From NCBI RefSeq assembly GCF_050003625.1, contig NC_134398.1, positions 111,452,145 to 111,516,144 of the forward strand: 64,000 bases of DNA. Direction: 5' to 3'. The notes beneath the pieces are model-generated. The model saw only the letters and a list, made by a program, of their open reading frames with translations. It was not told where the DNA came from and ran no database searches. Position numbers and translations under genes: made by a program. Position 1 is the first letter of the stretch; every line of letters begins with the position of its first letter. Shown one piece after another: positions 53,789 to 63,154 of the stretch. This stretch comes from Haematobia irritans. Lineage: Eukaryota > Arthropoda > Insecta > Diptera > Muscidae.

Positions 53789-55288
53789 GGTCTTTGGAAG
53801 TCCTTACTGGCGATTTTCTTGATGATATCCCCAGTGATAGCACAGAAACTCGAAATAATTGAGTTGAATGAAGGAAACGGATATACAATTGTTCAACTTA
53901 AAGAAAGATATTTAATAGAAAATTATTCAAAAATCCTACACATTTTTAATACAACAAGATATTTGAACTATTTGGATGAACTAAAGGAAGATGCCTCACA
54001 TCTTAATGATTTATACTTATCCCACGAAATACAACATGTAGATTTACGACTCAGAAGCATTATTCCCCATCAAACAAGAACCAGAAGAGGTTTAATTAAT
54101 ATACTTGGAACTGGATTAAAATATCTTTACGGAACAATGGATAATAATGATAGAGAAGAAATTGAAGAAAAACTACGAATTTTAGAAACAAACGGACATA
54201 ATGTAATAACTCAAAGTAATAACCAGATACAAATTAATAATCAATTTGACAATCAATTAGGAAATTTGTCAAAATTATATAATGAACAAACGAAACTCTT
54301 AATTAAAACTATTACTGGTATAGACTCAATAAAAAATAATACAGCAAAAACCAATAAAATTTATAGATTAAAATATCAAATTGATCACATGAGCAAATTA
54401 TTAGATAAAGTTAGAGATTTAATTCTCGCATCTAAATTAAAAATATTAACTCGAGATATATTAAGTGATGAAGAAATTACATTATATAACATTACATTGG
54501 ATACAATGAAAGAAATTAAAATGCATTTAGCTATATATAAAAGTAATATAGTTTTTATTTTAGAAATACCCCAATATAATACCAAAGAATTTCAAGAAAT
54601 TTATATCCAACCAATACCGAATAAAAATAAAATGGAAATAGATATTAAAAATAAATTGTTTATCACAAGAAACAATCAAATATATTACGATGTAAATGAA
54701 ATAAAAAATCTAAAAGAAATTCAGGATGAATGTATCTCTAATCTATTCAATTATAAGCTGACGAAATGTCACTATGTAAAAAACGATAAAACAGAAATAA
54801 TAGAAATTGGTCTTAATATTATAATCACAATAAATGTAAATCAAACAGTTAATCATACATGTAATAAATACCCACTAAAACTATTTGGAAACCATGTAAT
54901 GCATATACAAAATTGTCAAATAGAATTGGATACATGGTACGACAAAAGAATGTATCAAAATATGTTAATTATTCCAAATCCTATTAGAAATATTGAAATG
55001 TTAAATAATACCCATGAATCTCTAGAAGAAATAAAATACAATCACATAAAAAATACTAAATTTATAACAGAACTCAAATTTAAACAGAAAGTAACGAACT
55101 ACACCCTATATATGTTAATTTTTGTAATCATAATTATTGTAGCATTATATGTATACATTAAATATAAAGCAATAGCAAATAATATAAAAGTAGCGGTCAA
55201 TGTACCCTTCCCCTTAGTTCCTTTGGACCACGGGCAAGAGTCTTCGTCCGGGGGTGTTATAACCCAGCATAAACTACCTTTCCATTAA
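53789..55288 (+). CDS. Errantiviral env glycoprotein, intact ORF
   Basis: An open frame of about 490-500 codons. The first ATG is at 53822, but in-frame codons reach up to a splice acceptor 'tctttccag' at 53781-53789 and encode a hydrophobic leader (LWKSLLAIFLMISPVIAQ), so the true start is probably supplied by an upstream exon, as in gypsy env. A furin-type RTRR and the conserved region GLINILGTGLKYLYGTMD follow near residues 85-110, then an ectodomain with N-x-T/S sites, one membrane segment (YMLIFVIIIIVALYVYI, about residues 440-460) and a short cytoplasmic tail. This pattern is that of insect errantiviral Env. The rest of its element is missing on the left (SINE at 53699) apart from about 90 bases of pol end. 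Whether it is expressed is unknown. Confidence 0.85.
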   Translation, partial: GLWKSLLAIFLMISPVIAQKLEIIELNEGNGYTIVQLKERYLIENYSKILHIFNTTRYLNYLDELKEDASHLNDLYLSHEIQHVDLRLRSIIPHQTRTRRGLINILGTGLKYLYGTMDNNDREEIEEKLRILETNGHNVITQSNNQIQINNQFDNQLGNLSKLYNEQTKLLIKTITGIDSIKNNTAKTNKIYRLKYQIDHMSKLLDKVRDLILASKLKILTRDILSDEEITLYNITLDTMKEIKMHLAIYKSNIVFILEIPQYNTKEFQEIYIQPIPNKNKMEIDIKNKLFITRNNQIYYDVNEIKNLKEIQDECISNLFNYKLTKCHYVKNDKTEIIEIGLNIIITINVNQTVNHTCNKYPLKLFGNHVMHIQNCQIELDTWYDKRMYQNMLIIPNPIRNIEMLNNTHESLEEIKYNHIKNTKFITELKFKQKVTNYTLYMLIFVIIIIVALYVYIKYKAIANNIKVAVNVPFPLVPLDHGQESSSGGVITQHKLPFH

Positions 55289-55500
55289 TAGAATAAAGTG
55301 ATGACTCATGTTGCATACCGCAATAGTCATATTTCACAATCAATTACATGATCGATGATATTAAATTAATATAGCATTCTTATTACCAAGGCAATTAAAA
55401 CCGTTCATGTTTCCGGTCAATAAAGATTTACAACAAAGGGAACAAAGAACTAAGATTCCTATTCCCTATAATCATATTTCTGATTGTTAAGTATATATAG
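55256..55500 (+). repeat. Probable 3' LTR of the env element, first part
   Basis: After the purine-rich 'cgtccgggggtg' near the env end, an AT-rich stretch runs to the Gypsy copy 3 insertion. The sequence after that insertion (61371-61450, with 'gaataaac') appears to continue it. Boundaries are uncertain. Confidence 0.45.
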
Positions 55501-55824
55501 TGTTACGAATTTGATAATTATAGATTTAAGCTTATTTAAATTAGTTTCCGTTAATTTAAATGTCAAATTGTAACGATAAATTTCGTTATAACTTGTTGGA
55601 ATCATCTATTCATTTTCTAGTACTTTCCTGAATTTCTTTTATGTTCTTTTGTTTGCTTATTTTCATGTAAGTTCTCACTCTCTTTGATAACAACCCCTTT
55701 GCTTTGTTATTTTGCATTCTCCTTTCATCTCATTGTATATTGTCATTGTTTTTGTTCTTGTAGTAATGCGAGCGCATATCTATGTGAGTGTGTATGTGTT
55801 TGGCAGCCACCAGATGAATGACTT
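55501..55824 (+). repeat. Gypsy copy 3, 5' LTR remnant
   Basis: Matches the first 320 or so bases of the 3' LTR (60766-61085), then jumps from 'ccagatgaatgac' to just before the gag ATG at 55828/55837. TATA box, initiator, polyA signal and primer-binding site are all gone. Confidence 0.88.
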
Positions 55825-55827
55825 ACA

Positions 55828-57191
55828 ATGACTACAATGAAGTTTAATGAGCTTCGTGTGGAAGACTTAAAAAAGGAATTGAGCAAACTGGAGCTGCCGA
55901 CAACAGGCAATAAGGCCCAGCTTCAAAAGCGTCTACTGGAAGAGTTTGAACGGCGTAATATGGACATTGCGACGCATGAGTTTGATTATAAGGAATACAT
56001 TGATGAATCAATACTCGTCAATACAAGCAGTGTAGAAACTCCATCTATGGCTTCGAGTGTTGTGGATTACATATCAATGCTCAATGTTTTGAGCAAAATG
56101 ATGGAAGAAAACTCTAGAAAAATCATGGATGAGAATTCTAGAAAAATGGAAGAAAATTCTAGAAAAATGGAAGAAAATTCTAGAAAAATGGAAGAAAAAT
56201 TCGACGAAAATTCTAGAATAGTCAACGAAAAATAACAACTAATTTCTGAAGGCATGGGGAAACGTGTGGACCATATAGAAAATCAAATTGTGGAATTGGA
56301 TAAGAAAGTTCTTTCCGTGGATGAGAAAATTATGGTTCATGATGAGAAGTTTCTGCACATCGAGAAAAAAATGTCAGAGCTGGAAATTAAAGGTGGTCCA
56401 GTGCGCGTCATCGAGGGCTCAAAAATCAAAACTCCTGTTTTCGATGGCTCAACGTCATTTGATGTCTTCAAATTCCACTTCGAAATGGTTGCTTGTAGAA
56501 ATTTGTGGAATGACGATGATAAAGCAATTGAACTTCTATTGGCATTAAAGGGCAATGCTGCTGATGTGATACAAAGCATTCCCGCAGCTTCTAGAAATAA
56601 CTATAATGAAGTAATAGCGGCACTTCAACGCAAGTATGGTGGAGAGCACAAGCAGGACATCTTCAGAATGGAATTGAGAGGAAGAATCCAGAAATCGAAT
56701 GAAACCCTACAAGATTTCGCAACAGAAGTTGAGCGGCTAGTGGTTTTGACATACCCAGGTGAGAGTCATCCTCTTGTGGACCGCATCAAGATTGAAACCT
56801 TCGTCAATGGAATTCGAGACCCAGATATAAAATTTGCAACATATGCGTCACAAAAGGCTACATTCGCTGAAACAGTAACATTCGCACTTGCACAGGAGAC
56901 TGCAAGATTGCTAGATTGCCTCAAATTCACAAGGTACGTAAAGTAGAGAGAGAGTGTGACGAATCAAAGTCCGTTATTGAGTCGATGAAAGAGGCCATGA
57001 AGCAGGCAATGCAAGAAATGAAGCAAGAGGCAAATAAATCCCGGATCAAATGCTATAACTGTGATAAGCCGGGACATCTAGCTCGAGAATGCAAAGCCCG
57101 ACGCAAACGGTCCAGATCCACATCACCATCTCCATTAAACAATAGCCATAAGAAGGTGACCCCACAGTCATGTGAGTCGCCTTTAAACTAA
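55828..57191 (+). pseudogene. Gypsy gag, copy 3, one stop and one frameshift
   Basis: Starts MTTMKFNELRVEDLKKEL (the family start is the ATG at 55837). SAP-like domain, then several EENSRK heptads (56098-56200), a TAA at 56233-56235 where copy 2 has a leucine codon, the capsid-like region (56270-56900), a two-base loss near 56910, then the CCHC knuckle CYNCDKPGHLAREC. Ends SPLN-stop at 57189-57191, with the slippery site immediately before. It supplies the particle structure in intact members. Confidence 0.9.
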
Positions 57192-57241
57192 ATCGAGCTA
57201 GTTCAGCGGGGCAAGAGCTGGCTCCCACAGACGATGGCCCC
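57182..57241 (+). promoter_or_regulatory. Predicted -1 frameshift signal between gag and pol
   Basis: Slippery heptamer TTTAAAC (57182-57188, in frame as T TTA AAC), 6-base spacer, stem GAGCTAG (57195-57201) with CTGGCTC (57218-57224, one G-U pair), and a second stem GGGGC (57208-57212, in the loop) with GCCCC (57237-57241), forming an H-type pseudoknot. Copy 1 keeps all parts at 15405-15464. The fold was drawn by eye. Confidence 0.72.
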
Positions 57242-60200
57242 ACCACCTCCATAGCAATAGTTCAACAGAAAAATAACAATTTAACTATTGCGGGTGTTAT
57301 TAATGGCGACAAGCGTACCTTGACATTGGATACTGGTGCATCAAAGTCCATCATTAGATCTGATTTAGTAAAAGGAAAAGTTACACCACTGATTGGAGTC
57401 AAGCTACGCACGGCTACAGGGGAACCGGCAACCGTATATGGAAAAGTCGCCGCAAAATTAACTATTGCTAACAAATCCGTTACTTATGATTTCATTGTGG
57501 CCGATATAGTAGACGAAGTTATAATTGGAGCGGATTTCATGATTGCTTTTGGTCTCAATTTGGATATGAAGCGTCGTGTAATGGCATGGTGCGATGCCGA
57601 AATAACGGTAAATGTGGGATACGACGGGAATACACCTGTCAGACGTTTGACAACGAGCCAGTCAGAGTCTATACCACCGAATGCCGAAGCAATTATATGG
57701 GTTTCTATGAATGGAGATTGTGAAGTCGGCCAATTGTGGATTGTTGAACCAGCAGAAAACAAAAGCAACAACATCTTGATAGCAAATGCCCTGGTAACAA
57801 CGAACGAAGAGAAACTAATACCAGTTCGTGTCTTGAACTTGTCTGACAATCATGAGCAAATTGTAAAATTTTCTGATATTGGAAAATGTACACCAGCCGA
57901 GGCAATAGTCAATTTGGAAGGCAACTCATCAAAGACACATGGAGCAGTGAGAAAACATCTAGAAGGGTATTTCGAGGCTTGGACACGTCATCTATCGCCG
58001 TCAGAGAGAAATAAAGCCAAGCAATTGTTGTGGAAAAACGCCTCTGCTTTTGCTTCTGAAAAGGGAAATCAAGGAAAAACATCTGTAGTGAAACATGAAA
58101 TTAAAATAAAACAAGCACCACGAAGTGTTCCCCTGGCAAAAAGAGACGAAGTTCAAAAGCTCATAAAGGAAATGGCGGAGAGTGGAGTGATCGAGCCATC
58201 ATCAAGTCCTTGGTGTTCCCCAGTTGTGCTGGTCAAAAAGAAAGATGGAAGTACCCGATTCTGCGTGGACTACAGAAAACTGAATGATGTCACCAAAAAG
58301 GACAGTTATGCGCTTCCACGCATTGATGACACGTTGGACACACTAGCCGGAACAACATGGTTTTCTACGCTTGATTTGCAGAGTGGATATTGGCAAGTAG
58401 AGATCGCCGAGAAAGACAAGGAAAAGACGGCTTTTGGTGTTAATGGCGGTCTCTGGCAATTCAATGTAATGCCGTTCGGACTCTGCAACGCTCCGGCTAC
58501 CTTCGAAAGATTGATGGAGCGGGTACTGAAGGGGTTGCACTGGAAGTCGTGCTTGATATACTTGGACGACATCATAGTAATGGGCAAAACATTTGACGAG
58601 CACCTTAAGAACTTGAAAGACGTTATCCAGCAATTGTCAGCCGCTGGTCTACGCCTTAACGCAAAGAAATGCTCCCTTTTCCAGCGGGAAGTTAAATATC
58701 TGGGTCATCATGTGACTGCAGAGGGCATATCCACCGATGAAGACAAAATCCAAGCCGTCAGAGATTGGCCACGACCCCGAAATCTCCACGAATTAAGAAG
58801 TTTCCTTGGGTTATGTACATATTACCGACGATTCATCCCAAACTTCGCCAGCATCGCCGCTAGTCTCCATAAATTGACGCAAAAAGGTCAGAAATTCCAG
58901 TGGAGCGACGAACAGGAGGATTCATTCCAACATTTAAAAGAACTTTTATGTTCAGCTCCTGTTCTGGCGTATCCTATTCCGGGCGAAAAATTTGTTTTGG
59001 ATACAGATGCTAGCGCGCATGGTATTGGAGGTGTGCTATCCCAACAGATAGACGGCAAGGAGAAGGTCATCGGATATTTCAGCCGAACGTTGTCCAAGCC
59101 CGAAAAGAACTACTGTGTAACGCGACGAGAGCTGCTAGCCGTCATAGAGACTGTAAAACATTATCATAAATATTTGTATGGACAACACTTCTTGCTCAGG
59201 ACTGATCACTCAGCTCTACGATGGTTGCTCCAATTCAAGAATCCGGAAGCTCAACTGGCACGTTGGATCGAGAGGCTCCAAAGCTATGATTTCAGTATCG
59301 AGCATAGAAAAGGTGGAAAACACGGTAACGCTGACGCTTTGTCACGTCGACCTTGCAGTATAGAATGCAAGCACTGCTCGAAAGCTGAACATAAGGAGGA
59401 GATTGTTGATATTCGGCTGTTACACATCGAATCTGGAGTGGACTGGCCAACAGAACAGCGTAAAGATCCCATTTTGAACAAAATTATTTCGGCAAAGGAA
59501 GAGAACAAGAAGCCCAGTAAGAAAGACATCGCAGCCGAAAGTCCACTTATGAAATCATACTGGGCTCAATGGGATAGTTTAGTTCTAGTCAATGGATCCC
59601 TGCAACGTAAATGGGAAAGCGAAGATGGCAAGAGCAGCCGAAATTTGATCATCGTTCCAGATTCCAAAATAAGAGACGTTTTGGCGGAGTTCCATAATGG
59701 TCCCAGTGGAGGTCATCTGGGAATAACCAAAACCGCCGAGAAAGTGAAGCAACGATTCTACTGGGTTGGATGCCAGAAATCAATTGCTGAATGGGTAGCC
59801 AATTGCGAAAAGTGCATGAAGGCGAAAGGTCCAACAAGGAAAAGTCGAGGTCCTATGCAAGAATATAGACCAGGAGCCCCGTTTGAAAGAATAGCAATGG
59901 ACGTGGCAGGCCCTTTCCCAGTAAGTGATTCTGGAAACCGTTATGTCCTTGTGGTCATGGATTACTTCAGCAAATGGCCGGAGGTGTATGCAATTCCAAA
60001 CCAAGAGGCAAAAACGATTGTGGATGTGGTCAACAAAAACTGGATATGTCGCTACGGTGTACCGTCCGAGATTCACTCAGACCAGGGAAGAAATTTTGAA
60101 TCGGCCATATTCAAAGAGATGTGTGAATCCCTTGGTATCAAGAAAACGAGGACTACGCCATTACATCCACAATCCGATGGCATGGTAGAAAGGTTTAATC

Positions 60201-60754
60201 GCACTCTGGAGGAACATCTTCGAAAAGTAGTGGACAACGGCCAGAGGGACTGGGACGAGCATATACCAAAGTTTTTGCTGTCGTATAGATCTGCCATTCA
60301 TGATTCCACCTCTCGAACACCGGCCAATGTTATATTCGGAACTGAGTTAAAGTTGCCTGGAGATCTGATATTCGGCGCTAAACCTTATGAGCTCGCCATG
60401 GAAGAAAACAGAAACGACATCCCAAACACTTTCGGAGAAGTTCACGAATCAGTGCGCAACAAAATAAAAATGGTCAGCAACAGAATGAAGGCGAGATACG
60501 ATCGTGCTGTAAATACTGAGGGCTTCCAAGAAGAAGAATTGGTTCTGCTATTTAACCCGCAACGAAAGAAAGGACTGTGTCCCAAACTGCAAACACACTG
60601 GGAAGGCCCATACAAAGTCATCAAGAAGATTAATGATGTTGTAAACCGGATTCAGAAGGACGACAGCCCTAGATCAAAGATGAAAGTTGTACATCTGGAA
60701 CGATTGGCTCCTTACGGAACAGGTTCTGTGCCTGTTCGGGACGAACAGGCTTAA
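57182..60754 (+). CDS. Gypsy pol polyprotein (protease, RT, RNase H, integrase)
   Basis: An open frame of about 1190 codons, entered by -1 frameshift from gag; it has no start codon at the junction. Order, numbering residues from position 57320: protease LDTGASKSIIRSD (about 3-16), RT with [20 protein letters not shown] and YLDDIIV (about 412), RNase H DTDASAHGIGG (about 560) and HGNADALSRR, integrase HHCC finger, D in AMDVAGPF (about 860), D in HSDQGRNF (about 919) and E in VERFNRT (about 955). No stop interrupts it and all catalytic residues are present. It copies element RNA to DNA and inserts it into the genome. It could in principle serve the deleted copies in trans. Confidence 0.92.
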   Translation, partial: FKLNRASSAGQELAPTDDGPTTSIAIVQQKNNNLTIAGVINGDKRTLTLDTGASKSIIRSDLVKGKVTPLIGVKLRTATGEPATVYGKVAAKLTIANKSVTYDFIVADIVDEVIIGADFMIAFGLNLDMKRRVMAWCDAEITVNVGYDGNTPVRRLTTSQSESIPPNAEAIIWVSMNGDCEVGQLWIVEPAENKSNNILIANALVTTNEEKLIPVRVLNLSDNHEQIVKFSDIGKCTPAEAIVNLEGNSSKTHGAVRKHLEGYFEAWTRHLSPSERNKAKQLLWKNASAFASEKGNQGKTSVVKHEIKIKQAPRSVPLAKRDEVQKLIKEMAESGVIEPSSSPWCSPVVLVKKKDGSTRFCVDYRKLNDVTKKDSYALPRIDDTLDTLAGTTWFSTLDLQSGYWQVEIAEKDKEKTAFGVNGGLWQFNVMPFGLCNAPATFERLMERVLKGLHWKSCLIYLDDIIVMGKTFDEHLKNLKDVIQQLSAAGLRLNAKKCSLFQREVKYLGHHVTAEGISTDEDKIQAVRDWPRPRNLHELRSFLGLCTYYRRFIPNFASIAASLHKLTQKGQKFQWSDEQEDSFQHLKELLCSAPVLAYPIPGEKFVLDTDASAHGIGGVLSQQIDGKEKVIGYFSRTLSKPEKNYCVTRRELLAVIETVKHYHKYLYGQHFLLRTDHSALRWLLQFKNPEAQLARWIERLQSYDFSIEHRKGGKHGNADALSRRPCSIECKHCSKAEHKEEIVDIRLLHIESGVDWPTEQRKDPILNKIISAKEENKKPSKKDIAAESPLMKSYWAQWDSLVLVNGSLQRKWESEDGKSSRNLIIVPDSKIRDVLAEFHNGPSGGHLGITKTAEKVKQRFYWVGCQKSIAEWVANCEKCMKAKGPTRKSRGPMQEYRPGAPFERIAMDVAGPFPVSDSGNRYVLVVMDYFSKWPEVYAIPNQEAKTIVDVVNKNWICRYGVPSEIHSDQGRNFESAIFKEMCESLGIKKTRTTPLHPQSDGMVERFNRTLEEHLRKVVDNGQRDWDEHIPKFLLSYRSAIHDSTSRTPANVIFGTELKLPGDLIFGAKPYELAMEENRNDIPNTFGEVHESVRNKIKMVSNRMKARYDRAVNTEGFQEEELVLLFNPQRKKGLCPKLQTHWEGPYKVIKKINDVVNRIQKDDSPRSKMKVVHLERLAPYGTGSVPVRDEQA

Positions 60755-60765
60755 GCGGGAGGCAG

Positions 60766-61370
60766 TGTTACGAATTTGATAATTATAGATTTAAGCTTAT
60801 TTAAATTAGTTTCCGTTAATTTAAATTTCAAATTGTAACGATAAAATTTCGTTATAACTTGTTGGAATCATCTATTCATTTTCTAGTACTTTCCTGAATT
60901 TCTTTTATGTTCTTTTGTTTGCTTATTTTCATGTAAGTTCTCACTCTCTTTGATAACAACCCCTTTGCTTTGTTATTTTGCATTCTCCTTTCATCTCATT
61001 GTATATTGTCATTGTTTTTGTTCTTGTAGTAATGCGAGCGCATATCTATGTGAGTGTGTATGTGTTTGGCAGCCACCAGATGAATGACCTAATGGTCGTA
61101 GATCCTTCTAGCATTGTCTAAGAATGTTCTGGCGTTGCCAGAATATTGTAGTGCTACCAGAATGTTCTCGTATTGCCACACCGTCATATATAAAAGCGCT
61201 CGCATGCTGCTAACGAGTCAGTCTTAATTAAAGCGTCAAACGAATAACTTCAGTGTGAACGAATTGTAAAGTGTGAAGTCATAGTAAATAAATTGTAGAT
61301 TGTCGTCATTTAAAAGAACTGTGTTTTAATTGTCGGGTAATTAAAAACGCCTAAATATAAAAACGTAACA
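60766..61370 (+). repeat. Gypsy copy 3, 3' LTR (605 bp, complete)
   Basis: TGTTACGAATTTG...AAAACGTAACA, preceded by AAGCGGGAGGCAG. It contains TATATAAAAG near 61188 and TCAGTC near 61219, and AATAAA near 61290. This LTR could still start transcription outward to the right. Confidence 0.92.
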
Positions 61371-61374
61371 ATAG

Positions 61375-61586
61375 TTTTACAATAATGAATAAACTTCAGT
61401 CTTGATCAGATTATCAAACGACGCAAACGTGTTTTATTTGGTCAGCTCATTCGGGGTTGAGCTCCTTGAAAAAGTTAGGACCATTTATCGGTGAAACTAA
61501 AAGAGAGCAAAAGCTCCATAAAAAAGATTAAAAAGGAGATTTTATCTCCTTGATCTTTTTTAAAAACTCAATTAATCCATCGATAA
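61375..61586 (+). other. Continuation of the env-element 3' end, and a hairpin
   Basis: 61375-61450 is probably the rest of the LTR interrupted by Gypsy copy 3. An imperfect hairpin lies at 61521-61560 (arms 'aaaaagatt..aaggaga' and 'tctccttgatcttttt'). Confidence 0.4.
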
Positions 61587-62500
61587 TTAAAATTCCCGGA
61601 ACGCCCTCTGGGCAACATGAACATGAGAGGGGGACGGGAGCTCACTGAAGCGGCGATCGGTGTATTCTCTGAAGCCTTCCCAGTTGGCTTTCTTTTGATT
61701 GATAAACGTCCGGCGTTCAGAGGTTATGAAATCGGAGGGTCGGTTAATGGTGAGAATTATGGGGAGGTGGTCCGATCCCAATGAAATGACGGGTTGCCAG
61801 GAAACGTCATTTATCAGACCAGGCGACGCTAAAGATAAATCTGGCGAACTGCTGCAGTCACCCATAATTCTCGTGGGGGCCTCTTCGTTCACCGTGCAAA
61901 ATGTGGAGTCATCTATCTGCTCTGCCAAAGCTATGCCTCTCTGGTCATTACCTAGGAGTGAATGCCAAAGTTCATGGTGGACATTAAAGTCTCCTAGAAC
62001 CAATCGGTTATTCCCGCACAATAGCCACTCAATGTTTGGACAATAACCTGGAGCACAGCTACCAACCGGCGGTATATACACATTGTATAGCTCTATCTCG
62101 GCAGCCCCAGACTTGACCATATACGTGTCACTAGTGTCTGGCACAAGCGCGATAGGTCTATACTGCACGGAACGGTGTATTATGAAAGCCAGGCCACCAC
62201 CTCCACTTCTTGTGCGATCCTTTCGAAGCACATTGTATCCATCACAATGGTGGAATTCAGCTTGGTCTCGTGGATCGCTGCGACCATTATCCTTTTCCGA
62301 TTCATAAAGTCCACGATTTCGCTAATTTTACCTCGGAGCCCGTTGCAATTAAATTGCAAAAACGATGCACTATCCGGAACTGGAACAACAATATTCGGTA
62401 TAAGATGCTGCGGCGGAGAATATTGTTGAACGGGAGATGTCGGGGGGGTCGCATAGTCAGACGACCCACTGCTGCTATCGCTGGCACAGCATCCTGCCAC
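61587..62500 (-). pseudogene. LINE endonuclease domain (APE type)
   Basis: On the minus strand: LQFNCNGLRGKISEIVDFM at about 62350, IHETKLN (catalytic E), then after a frame change near 62200 GGGLAFIIHRSV, LVLGDFNVHHELWH (GDFN), SSPDLSLASP and SLGSDHLPIILTI (SDH). These are the conserved motifs of the endonuclease that nicks target DNA for I/Jockey-like LINEs. RT is missing downstream: coding sense stops near 61590. Confidence 0.85.
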
Positions 62501-62546
62501 GTAGTCAGTGTGACTATACTCCCGCAGCGATGTTAAGCCGGAACGA

Positions 62547-62700
62547 ATATTATTCGTTGTATGAATGAAATTTATTCATTGTATGGATGCAGCTTATACG
62601 TTGTATGAACGAAAATCATTCATTGTATAAACCCAGTTTTTTCATTGTATGAATGAAAGGCGAACGTTGTATAAATGAACACAAACGTTATATTAATGAA
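62547..62700. repeat. 22-bp tandem repeat, about 7 units
   Basis: Units of the form 'c(a/g)ttgtatgaatgaaa' plus 6 variable bases ending 'att' recur every 22 bases ('cgttgtatgaatgaaatttatt', 'cattgtatggatgcagc', and so on). Each unit contains the inverted pair 'ttcatt'/'aatgaa'. Confidence 0.75.
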
Positions 62701-62859
62701 ACCAACCAATTATTGCATTTGAATGTAGTGTATTATTTTTTGTTAAGATCTTATAAATAGGATTTATACACTCGTACAGTAGGAAATAATATTTATTGAT
62801 AAATTAAGTAATTTAATAATCATATAGTATTACTTTCACTTAAGAAAAATTTCTAAGAC

Positions 62860-62973
62860 CAAAAAATGATAATCGTATCGCCTTGTCCATTTATCCAATT
62901 TATTTTTGCAACCAAGATTCGTTGCGGTAATTGTTCCGCCTTCTTCATCTGAAAGTTCACTTCCCCGTGGCAT
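62860..62973 (-). pseudogene. Possible Tc1-type transposase N-terminus remnant
   Basis: The minus-strand frame from the ATG at 62973 reads MPRGSELSDEEGGTITA, like the start of Tc1/mariner-superfamily transposases, and soon degenerates. With the tandem repeats to its left it may be part of a non-autonomous DNA element between 62530 and 63140. The ends were not found. Confidence 0.4.
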
Positions 62974-63154
62974 TTTCACTAAAGATTAAAAAGTTACACT
63001 AAATTTCTTGCGAATATACAAAAAACACCTGTGCACTCTTCTGTGAAAAGTACGTAATTGTTGTTAAGGTTTGCCCATCAGACAAGTTTTCTGTTGTTGT
63101 TGTTGTAACAATTTTTAATGTAGTTTCATCCATTTTGTTCTATGCTTGTGTAGT

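Larger units (their letters stand above)
55501..61370 (+). mobile_element. Gypsy-family LTR retrotransposon, copy 3 (most complete)
   Basis: Truncated 5' LTR, gag with two lesions, intact pol and full 3' LTR, flanked by ATAG duplications (55497-55500 and 61371-61374). The 5' LTR lacks the core promoter, R/U5 and primer-binding site, so the copy cannot start its own cycle. Confidence 0.92.
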
